Of a DNA stretch of 21,049 nt, positions 15,030-21,049 are shown in pieces. How positions within the stretch are numbered: the first letter of the stretch is position 1; each line of letters begins with the position of its first letter. Position numbers and translations under genes: made by a program. This DNA is from JAVBPB01 sp031549965 (lineage in GTDB: Bacteria > Bacillota > Clostridia > Lachnospirales > Lachnospiraceae). The notes under the pieces were generated by a model that had not been told where the DNA came from, did no database searches, and worked only from the letters and a program-made list of their open reading frames with translations. The stretch covers positions 1-21,049 of the forward strand of contig JAVBPB010000126.1 in assembly GCA_031549965.1 (NCBI GenBank), given 5' to 3'.

Positions 15030-15161
15030 ATGACTTTAATTGAAGCTTTATTATTTAATGGTATTAGATATTTATTAACACTTGGCTTAGCAGTTGGTGG
15101 CGTATTTTTTGGAAAATTTCTTTATGAAAGAAAAAAATCCAAAAAAGATGTTTTGAAATAA
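15030..15161 (+). CDS. Small single-helix membrane protein (43 aa)
   Basis: This short open frame starts at ATG 15030 with a strong AAGGAGG at 15014-15020 nine bases upstream. The product is 43 aa. Residues 5-31 form one hydrophobic, glycine-containing membrane helix (ALLFNGIRYLLTLGLAVGG, then VFFGKFL). It is followed by a basic, probably cytosolic tail (YERKKSKKDVLK). The size, perfect ribosome binding site and helix-plus-basic-tail design make real coding likely. It sits between hisIE (70 bases upstream) and the terminator that precedes alaS. I do not recognise a named family. It may be one of the small hypothetical membrane proteins found near housekeeping genes in Clostridia; no function can be given. 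Confidence 0.75.
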   Translation: MTLIEALLFNGIRYLLTLGLAVGGVFFGKFLYERKKSKKDVLK

Positions 15162-15208
15162 AATCTACTACGAAATTAATTGTAGTTAAACAAATATAAA
15201 CTTTAATT

Positions 15209-15249
15209 GGCTGTTGCAAAATGTTATCATTTTACAACAGTCTTTTATT
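15209..15249 (+). terminator. Intrinsic terminator between the small protein gene and alaS
   Basis: Bases 15209-15223 pair with 15228-15242 around the tetraloop TTAT, a 15-bp stem with one mismatch and one G-T pair. TTTTATT follows directly. This is a standard terminator, placed 47 bases after the small gene and 32 bases before the alaS start. If alaS transcription began upstream it would act as an attenuator, but no T-box motif is visible. Confidence 0.7.
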
Positions 15250-15273
15250 ATAGAACCTATCAGGAGGAAGATT

Positions 15274-17919
15274 ATGAAAAAATACGGATTAAATGAGCTT
15301 AGAAGGATGTACCTTGAGTACTTTGAAAGCAAGGGGCATTTAAAGATGAATAGTTTTTCTTTAGTACCGCAAAATGACAAAAGTTTATTATTAATTAATT
15401 CTGGAATGGCTCCATTAAAGCCATATTTTACAGGTCAGGAAATTCCCCCAAGAAAAAGAGTTACTACCTGCCAAAAATGTATCCGTACAGGTGACATAGA
15501 AAACGTAGGTAAAACAGCACGACATGGTACATTTTTTGAAATGTTAGGTAATTTTTCTTTTGGAGATTATTTTAAGAATGAAGCTATCGCATGGTCTTGG
15601 GAATTTATGACAGAGGTGGTAGGTCTTGATCCAAACAGACTTTATGCGTCTGTATATCAAGATGATGATGAAGCCTTTGAAATATGGCAAAACGAAGTAG
15701 GACTTCCACCAGAAAAGATCTTTAGAATGGGTAAAGCTGATAATTTCTGGGAACATGGTGCTGGCCCTTGCGGTCCTTGTTCTGAGATTTATTATGACAG
15801 AGGAGAGTCTTTTGGATGTGGCGAGGAAGGATGCACTGTAGGCTGTGAATGTGACAGATATATTGAAGTTTGGAATAATGTATTTACACAATTTGAAGGT
15901 GATGGTAATAACAATTACACTGAACTTGAAAATAAAAACATTGACACAGGTATGGGATTAGAAAGACTTGCTACAGTTGTTCAGGATGTTGATTCAATTT
16001 TTGATGTTGATACAATTAAAGCAATTCTTAATAAAGTGTGTGAAATAGCTAATGTAGAGTATAAAAAAGAACCAAATAAGGATATTTCCATAAGATTAAT
16101 AACTGACCATATTCGTTCAGTTACATTTATGATTTCTGATGGTATTATTCCATCCAATGAAGGACGTGGATATGTTCTTAGAAGACTTTTAAGAAGAGCA
16201 GCACGTCATGGAAGACTGCTAAACATTAAAGAAAAATTTTTAGCTAAACTTTGCAAAACTGTAATTGAAGAATCTAAGGATGGCTATCCTGAATTAGAAG
16301 AAAAGAAAGAATATATATTTAAATTATTGACTATAGAAGAAGATCGTTTTAATGAAACTATCGATCAGGGACTAAGTATATTAGCTGATTTTGAAGATGA
16401 ATTAAATAAATCAGGAAGTAAAGTCTTAAATGGTGATGATGCATTTAAATTATATGATACTTATGGATTCCCACTTGATTTAACAAAAGAAATTCTTTTA
16501 GAAAAAGGCATAACCATTGATGAAGAAGGCTTTAATAAAGCTATGGATAACCAACGTTTAACTGCCAGAGCAGCACGTGGAACAACCAATTACATGGGAG
16601 CTGATGTAACCGTATATCAGCAGATAGATCCAAGTGTTACATCTAAATTTATAGGATATGATACTTTAAAATCCCGTTCAAAAATTACGGTTTTAACTTC
16701 TGAAGCTGAAATAGTTAAAGAGCTTATAGCTGGTCAAAAAGGAACTATTTTTGTAGAGGAAACTCCTTTTTATGCAACAAGTGGCGGTCAGATTGCAGAC
16801 ATAGGAATCATTAAAACTGATTCTTTTGAGTTTGTTGTGGAAGATACGGTTAAGTTATTAGGAGGAAAAATCGGACATGTAGGTTATGTGTCTAAGGGAA
16901 TAGTTAATAATTCAGATGTAGTTGAATTAATTGTTGATATTGATAAACGTTTGGCTACCGGAAAGAATCACAGTGCAACCCATTTATTACAAAAAGCATT
17001 AAGAATAGTACTTGGCTCCCATGTTGAGCAGGCAGGTTCTAATGTAAGTTCTGACAGACTCCGTTTTGACTTTACACACTTTTCACCATTATCAGATGAA
17101 GAGATAAAAAAGGTTGAAGATATAGTTAATGAACAGATTAATGCATCCATTCCAATAATTACTCAGATTATGAACATTGAAGAGGCTAAAAAGTCAGGAG
17201 CTATGGCTTTATTTGGAGAGAAATATTCTGATGAAGTACGTGTAGTTACAATGGGAGACTTTAGCAAGGAATTATGTGGTGGTACACATGTAAGCAATAC
17301 CAGTGTAATTACTGCAATTAAAATTATATCTGAAACAGGTGTTGCTGCTGGTGTTAGAAGAATTGAAGCCTTAACTTCTAATGGATTATTTGAATATTAT
17401 AAAGATATTGAGTCAACATTAAATCATATAGCCAAAACAGCTAAAGCAGAACCTGCTTTACTTGCTAAAAAGATTGAATCTATGCAAGAAGAGATTAAAA
17501 ATCTTCAAAGTGAAAATGAAAAGTTAAAGAATAAACTGGCTAAAGATGCTTTAGGTGATGTAATGAACCAAATCATTGAAGTTGAGGGTGTTAAATTATT
17601 AGCTGCTAAAGTTCCAGATATTGATATGAATGGACTTCGTTCATTAGGTGATCAGTTAAAGGATAAATTAGTAGATGGCGTTGTTGTTATTGCATCTGCA
17701 TTAGGAGCTGATAAGGTAAACTTATTGGCTATGGTTACTGATGAAGCTATGAAAAAAGGAGCACATGCCGGTAATTTGATTAAAGAAATTGCATCTGTTG
17801 TAGGCGGCGGCGGCGGTGGACGTCCAAATATGGCACAAGCCGGTGGCAAGAACCCTGCTGGTATAGATGATGCTATATCAAAGGTAAAAGATGTTTTATT
17901 AGCTCAAATTAATAAATAA
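15274..17919 (+). CDS. alaS: Alanyl-tRNA synthetase AlaRS
   Basis: AlaRS charges tRNA-Ala in the cytosol and clears mischarged Ser- or Gly-tRNA-Ala. The protein is 881 aa, the normal length. The class II aminoacylation core includes LVPQNDKSLLLINSGMAPLK, TCQKCIRTGDIENVG and the motif 2 region HGTFFEMLGNFSFGDYFK. The editing domain has the zinc motif HSATH (His566, His570) and CGGTH (Cys668, His672). A coiled-coil-like stretch follows near 735-760, then the C-Ala domain with the glycine run VVGGGGGGRPNMAQAGGK near the end. ATG 15274 was chosen because AGGAGG at 15262-15267 precedes it at ideal distance and KKYGLNELRRMYLEYF is the family N-terminus; an upstream in-frame ATG at 15214 lies inside the terminator hairpin. 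It is followed after 19 bases by a DUF1877 gene. Confidence 0.97.
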   Translation: MKKYGLNELRRMYLEYFESKGHLKMNSFSLVPQNDKSLLLINSGMAPLKPYFTGQEIPPRKRVTTCQKCIRTGDIENVGKTARHGTFFEMLGNFSFGDYFKNEAIAWSWEFMTEVVGLDPNRLYASVYQDDDEAFEIWQNEVGLPPEKIFRMGKADNFWEHGAGPCGPCSEIYYDRGESFGCGEEGCTVGCECDRYIEVWNNVFTQFEGDGNNNYTELENKNIDTGMGLERLATVVQDVDSIFDVDTIKAILNKVCEIANVEYKKEPNKDISIRLITDHIRSVTFMISDGIIPSNEGRGYVLRRLLRRAARHGRLLNIKEKFLAKLCKTVIEESKDGYPELEEKKEYIFKLLTIEEDRFNETIDQGLSILADFEDELNKSGSKVLNGDDAFKLYDTYGFPLDLTKEILLEKGITIDEEGFNKAMDNQRLTARAARGTTNYMGADVTVYQQIDPSVTSKFIGYDTLKSRSKITVLTSEAEIVKELIAGQKGTIFVEETPFYATSGGQIADIGIIKTDSFEFVVEDTVKLLGGKIGHVGYVSKGIVNNSDVVELIVDIDKRLATGKNHSATHLLQKALRIVLGSHVEQAGSNVSSDRLRFDFTHFSPLSDEEIKKVEDIVNEQINASIPIITQIMNIEEAKKSGAMALFGEKYSDEVRVVTMGDFSKELCGGTHVSNTSVITAIKIISETGVAAGVRRIEALTSNGLFEYYKDIESTLNHIAKTAKAEPALLAKKIESMQEEIKNLQSENEKLKNKLAKDALGDVMNQIIEVEGVKLLAAKVPDIDMNGLRSLGDQLKDKLVDGVVVIASALGADKVNLLAMVTDEAMKKGAHAGNLIKEIASVVGGGGGGRPNMAQAGGKNPAGIDDAISKVKDVLLAQINK

Positions 17920-17938
17920 TTTGAAGGAAGGTGTATGT

Positions 17939-18442
17939 ATGCCTGATTGTGGATTATTATTTGCAATAACTGAATCTGAGATATCTAAAATTAAAGCCAT
18001 TAATTCGGATATTGATAAGATTGATTATATGCAGGAATTAGAGGATAAATATTATGATGAATATCCTGAAAGAATTGCTGAATTAGATACATCATGGGAA
18101 GCACTTCACAGGGCTTTATGCGATGGTGCTTTAAATAGAGAATCTGGTACTTATCCTTTAAATCATGTGATTCTCGGAGGTCAGAATCTATTAAACGATG
18201 AAAATGATGATTATTATTTAATTTATAAGGATTTAAAGCATGTTTTAAGAATATCTAAAGCTTTGGATTCAGTAAGTGAAAAAACAATTCATAAGGGATT
18301 TTTTAAAATTGATCAAAATACCTATGAGTATGAAGTCAGCGAGGAAGAATTTGAACTTATGATGGATTGGTACCCAGGTGTTGTTGAAATATATAATTTG
18401 GCGGTTAAACAAAATTTATTTATATTGTTTGTGGCTTATTAA
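17939..18442 (+). CDS. DUF1877-family (YfbM-like) protein
   Basis: This 167-aa soluble protein resembles the DUF1877/YfbM family, whose role is unknown. The typical pattern is LDTSWEALHRALCDG followed by PLNHVILGGQNLL, then a segment about turning acidic residues (EEEFELMMDWY) near the C-terminus. There is no signal peptide or membrane helix. ATG 17939 is preferred because AAGGAAGG at about 17923-17931 lies just before it; a TTG at 17921 would add six residues and consume that site. It lies 19 bases behind alaS and is probably cotranscribed with it, although no functional link is known. The family assignment is by recognition of the pattern, not by database search. Confidence 0.75.
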   Translation: MPDCGLLFAITESEISKIKAINSDIDKIDYMQELEDKYYDEYPERIAELDTSWEALHRALCDGALNRESGTYPLNHVILGGQNLLNDENDDYYLIYKDLKHVLRISKALDSVSEKTIHKGFFKIDQNTYEYEVSEEEFELMMDWYPGVVEIYNLAVKQNLFILFVAY

Positions 18443-18456
18443 TTATTAATATAATT

Positions 18457-18520
18457 TTAAGTGCCTGATTTTCTGTTCAATGTTTATATTGAATAGATTG
18501 TCAGGCACTTAATTTATTTA
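18457..18520 (+). terminator. Probable terminator downstream of the DUF1877 gene
   Basis: A 12-bp perfect stem (18457-18468 with 18501-18512) encloses a second small stem (18476-18481 with 18488-18493). The outer stem has a GTGCCTGA core. AATTTATTTA follows, a T-rich but broken tail. It begins 14 bases after the stop codon of the DUF1877 gene. Confidence 0.6.
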
Positions 18521-18529
18521 ATAAGAGTT

Positions 18530-18564
18530 AATGGGTTTACATAAAAAAATTACGTAAACCCATT
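18530..18564. repeat. Hairpin with GTTTAC core between convergent genes
   Basis: AATGGGTTTAC at 18530-18540 is the reverse complement of 18554-18564. After one mismatch, three further pairs form inside, leaving a loop of five A. The core resembles the hairpin at 7889-7927. No T-run follows on either strand. Confidence 0.6.
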
Positions 18565-18689
18565 TGAGAACAAAATTTATTATGTTAAATATAGTTTAAT
18601 GATTAATAATTGTTCTATATGTATTAATGATTGATTTTAATAGCTTTAGGTATACATTTTTTTACTAATAGTAGCAAAGGACTTAAATG

Positions 18690-18725
18690 CAACTATTCGC
18701 GAAAGACAACTTTAACGAATAGTTG
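18690..18725. repeat. 10-bp hairpin between convergent genes
   Basis: CAACTATTCG at 18690-18699 and its reverse complement at 18716-18725 form a perfect stem. A bulge extends the pairing further outward, and AAAG/CTTT pairs within the loop. Role unknown. Confidence 0.55.
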
Positions 18726-18772
18726 GCATTAATAAATAAGTAGAAGTGGTTATTTATCATCTTATATACAAA

Positions 18773-18806
18773 AATTGAGCTAATATAATAATATATTAGC
18801 TCAATT
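18773..18806 (-). terminator. Intrinsic terminator of the minus-strand GHL10 gene
   Basis: Bases 18773-18787 and 18792-18806 form a 15-bp perfect stem with a four-base loop. Read on the minus strand it comes four bases after the stop codon of the gene at 18811, and it runs into a stretch of T (complement of the A-run at 18771-18774). This is a standard rho-independent terminator. Confidence 0.8.
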
Positions 18807-18810
18807 AAAT

Positions 18811-21049
18811 TTACTTACTACTTAAAATATCCAATAAATTTTTAATTTCAGTTTGAGTTATTTTAAGATTAAACGAATCATATCTATAATGCATAAAACC
18901 ATCTATGTAATTTGTATCTCTGCAATAAATTATTTGTCTTGCCAAGACGTCTTTATTTGTAGCCCATTCTGAAACTCCATTTTGTACATCAACACTTGAG
19001 CCTGCTTTATATGTTGGTATACCAATATATAAGCTTATAGTTTTACTTGTTCTTATACTAACCCATTGATCCACCATTTTTGAAAAAGGTGCTGAAGTAT
19101 TTTCAAATCCCCAATACAATTGTGGGCATATATAGTCAACATAATCTGGTGATGAAAGCCATTTCTTTATGTCTACAAAATAAGCTGTATTGCTGGTTAA
19201 GTTAGTTATATTTCCTGCCGGACTGATTCCAAACCTTATAGAAGGATTTATCATCTTTATTGCCTTATATGTATTCTTAACTAAGGTACTTACGTTATTT
19301 CTACGCCAATCTGCAATTGATAAAGGTATTTTTCCGGAACTAGTATATGTTTTTACATATGTATCATATTCCAAATTATCAAAGGTAATTGATGCTTTAG
19401 TACCTAATGATGGGTAGAAATAATCATCAAAATGAATTCCATCAACATTGTAATTGCTAATAATTTCCTTAACTCCATTTATAATTAATTTTTGAACATC
19501 TGAAGATGAAGGATTATAATATAATGCATTATCATAAAATAAAACATTTCTATCATTGTCCTTATTGCTATCTGTTAACCATTTTTTAGCTGGATTATCT
19601 GAAGATAATGTATTTAAAATGGTTGCTAGTTTTTGACTGTCTGTTCCAGATGCTGTGATTTTAGATGTAACTCTATATGGATTAATCCATGCATGAATTT
19701 GTAAATTTCTATCATGAGCTGCTTTTATCATATATTCTAACGGATCATATCCAGGGTTAACACCTTGGGTTCCTGAGATATGTTTTGACCAAGGAAAATA
19801 TTTTGATTTGTACATTGCATCTGAAAATGGTCTTACCTGAACTATAACAGCGTTCATACCCAATTCTTTACATCTATCAAACATAGCATTTACAATTTTA
19901 GTAAACTCACTATATGTTTTTTGCTTATCTCCATATTCTAAATATGTAATCCAAACCGCATTAAGTTCCATAGTTACATTTACTTGTGAAACCGACATAT
20001 TTCCAGCAAAATCAGTTACTAAAACACTATATGTATCTGATGTATTTACTTCAAAAGTTTGAGTAGTGGAGACATCATTAGCTGATTCCTGCCATTTCTT
20101 GCTATTAATATCTACATTACCTTTTAACCATTGAATACTTTTTACTTGTGACAAATCATCACTTGTAACAATTTGTACTGTTCCTACTCTATTCATTACT
20201 GTATAGCTTAATATAGAACTTGGAGGTAAAGTATCAATATTTGAAATATTAATTGTAGAGATAGTTTTATTCCCAGCTTTATCTGCAACTAAAACAGAAT
20301 AAGTAGTATTATTATTTACAATAAATTCAAAGTTTTTAACTTCAGATGCATTTAACCATTTAGCATTGTCTACATCATTTACATTGGATGGAAGATATTT
20401 TATGCAATCAATTCCAGAAATACTATCTAAAGCATTAACCATAACCAGATATTCATGGTTAATAAAATCAGTATGGGAATTTGTTAATGTTAATTCAGGA
20501 ACTGCTTTATCAATATTCACAACAGACTCTGTAAGAACTTGAGTATTTCCAGCTTTATCAGTTACTAAAAAAGTATAATATCCATTGGCACTTACTGATA
20601 GTTCTCCAGTATTATTCTTTAATTTTAAATTAGTACCTGATGTTAAGAAATCTGATGCTTTTTTTATTCCATTTAACCATTTTACTGAACTTATTCCAGA
20701 TTCTTTATCACTTACATTAATAGTTAAGATATTATCTTTATTTATAAAGTTGGTAAATTTTTGTTTTATTGTTATAGTTGGTAATTTTTTATCAATTTTA
20801 GAAATGACTATAGTCTTTATTATTTCATTACCTGAACTATCTATTGCATAGATAGTATATGTACCATTACCTGTAATTTTTAATGTTGATTTACTTTTTG
20901 TAAGCGATAGCTTAGTTCCTGATTTTCTAAAGTCGGTAATACTTTTTTTACCCTTTAACCACTTTGCAGTTTTTACATTAACATTATCTTTAATTGTTAT
21001 TGTTAATGTAACATCTTTATTGGTGTACTCACTTGTGTTGTTGCTAATT
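18811..21049 (-). CDS. Ig-like repeat protein with C-terminal GHL10 (DUF187) glycoside-hydrolase-like domain, 5'-partial
   Basis: The frame is open from the right window edge to the TAA at 18811, about 745 codons, so the N-terminus, any signal peptide and the promoter lie outside. The GTG at 20520 lies inside a repeat and is unlikely to be the start. The first 360 or so residues visible are four Ig-like modules, each with a Trp core (AKWLKG, VKWLNG, AKWLNA, IQWLKG) and a C-terminal signature (YAIDSSGNE, VTDKAGNTQ, VADKAGNKT, VTDFAGNMS). The last 385 residues, from about 19970 down to 18811, match the GHL10/DUF187 family: AVWITYLEYG, VIVQVRPFSDAMYKS, IHAWINPYR, VDGIHFDDYFYP and DYICPQLYWG. E. 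coli DigH of this family cleaves denuded peptidoglycan, so a cell-wall role outside the membrane is plausible. No C-terminal anchor motif is present. Confidence 0.88.
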   Translation of the reverse strand, partial: ISNNTSEYTNKDVTLTITIKDNVNVKTAKWLKGKKSITDFRKSGTKLSLTKSKSTLKITGNGTYTIYAIDSSGNEIIKTIVISKIDKKLPTITIKQKFTNFINKDNILTINVSDKESGISSVKWLNGIKKASDFLTSGTNLKLKNNTGELSVSANGYYTFLVTDKAGNTQVLTESVVNIDKAVPELTLTNSHTDFINHEYLVMVNALDSISGIDCIKYLPSNVNDVDNAKWLNASEVKNFEFIVNNNTTYSVLVADKAGNKTISTINISNIDTLPPSSILSYTVMNRVGTVQIVTSDDLSQVKSIQWLKGNVDINSKKWQESANDVSTTQTFEVNTSDTYSVLVTDFAGNMSVSQVNVTMELNAVWITYLEYGDKQKTYSEFTKIVNAMFDRCKELGMNAVIVQVRPFSDAMYKSKYFPWSKHISGTQGVNPGYDPLEYMIKAAHDRNLQIHAWINPYRVTSKITASGTDSQKLATILNTLSSDNPAKKWLTDSNKDNDRNVLFYDNALYYNPSSSDVQKLIINGVKEIISNYNVDGIHFDDYFYPSLGTKASITFDNLEYDTYVKTYTSSGKIPLSIADWRRNNVSTLVKNTYKAIKMINPSIRFGISPAGNITNLTSNTAYFVDIKKWLSSPDYVDYICPQLYWGFENTSAPFSKMVDQWVSIRTSKTISLYIGIPTYKAGSSVDVQNGVSEWATNKDVLARQIIYCRDTNYIDGFMHYRYDSFNLKITQTEIKNLLDILSSK

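Larger units (their letters stand above)
18443..18810. other. Gene-free region between convergent genes with four hairpins
   Basis: This 368-base stretch has no supported gene on either strand. It contains four separate hairpins, listed individually: 18457-18512, 18530-18564, 18690-18725 and 18773-18806. The first and last fit terminators for the two converging genes. The remaining DNA (18566-18689) is AT-rich and shows nothing I can name. Confidence 0.6.

Noticed and set aside
15214..15273. Earlier in-frame start for alaS
   Set aside because: It falls within the terminator stem; ATG 15274 follows AGGAGG and begins the conserved AlaRS N-terminus.
15162..15273. T-box riboswitch upstream of alaS
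   Set aside because: The interval is too short and the conserved AGGGTGGNACCGCG-type T-box sequence is absent.
15544..15891. 115-codon minus-strand frame opposite alaS
   Set aside because: Shadow of the AlaRS catalytic core; no ribosome binding site or family resemblance.
17652..17849. Minus-strand frame with a proline run opposite the alaS C-terminus
   Set aside because: The proline run is only the complement of the GGC/GGT glycine codons in the AlaRS C-terminal domain.
20518..20520. GTG as the start of the minus-strand GHL10 gene
   Set aside because: The frame upstream is open to the window edge and encodes further repeat modules of the same type, and there is no ribosome binding site before the GTG.
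1..21049. CRISPR array, tRNA or rRNA gene
   Set aside because: No regularly spaced direct repeats, no cloverleaf with GTTCRAAYC-type T-arm and no rRNA-like stretch were seen by reading.

Overview
The window is AT-rich, densely packed bacterial chromosome. Strong AGGAGG-type ribosome binding sites, A/T-biased codon use, RecU, a short HisG with HisZ, and a YgiQ/QueG/RluA-type gene set point to a low-GC anaerobic member of the Bacillota, class Clostridia, most likely the Lachnospiraceae or a neighbouring family. That placement is inference from protein style; no rRNA or other taxonomic marker is present. Most genes are housekeeping genes.

Layout. Bases 1-252 are a very long inverted repeat with perfect 79-base arms and a partly paired centre, unlike the rest of the window in base composition. 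Bases 272-7802 form a run of plus-strand genes rich in RNA modification: an RsmB/RsmF-type rRNA m5C methyltransferase, an RsuA-type pseudouridine synthase, a HAD-family hydrolase overlapping a YgiQ-type radical SAM protein, a two-helix membrane protein of unknown function behind its own promoter, an RluA-family pseudouridine synthase, and the queuosine enzyme QueG. A 500-base AT-rich gap (7803-8303) holds a strong hairpin and a start-less coding-like remnant. It is followed by recU (Holliday junction resolvase).

Bases 8990-14960 hold histidine biosynthesis genes: a sigma-A-like promoter, hisZ, hisG, hisD, a second internal promoter, hisB, hisA and a HisI-HisE fusion. The last protein carries an extra N-terminal domain of about 180 residues that resembles HisF but has lost the catalytic aspartate and the glycine-rich phosphate loop. 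No functional hisF, hisH or hisC is present here, so those steps must be encoded elsewhere. HisZ and short-form HisG act together in the first step. HisE and HisI perform steps 2 and 3, HisA step 4, HisB the dehydration and HisD the final two oxidations.

Bases 15030-18442 contain a short single-helix membrane protein (43 aa), a terminator, alaS (alanyl-tRNA synthetase) and a DUF1877-family gene. A 370-base gene-free stretch with four hairpins separates these from a convergent minus-strand gene. That gene encodes an exported-type protein with repeated Ig-like modules and a C-terminal GHL10 (DUF187) glycoside-hydrolase-like domain. Its reading frame stays open to the right edge of the window, so its N-terminus is not visible.

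I see no CRISPR array, tRNA, rRNA, transposase or phage gene. The features that look least ordinary are the terminal giant hairpin, the degenerate HisF-like domain fused to HisIE, and several small or hairpin elements described below.
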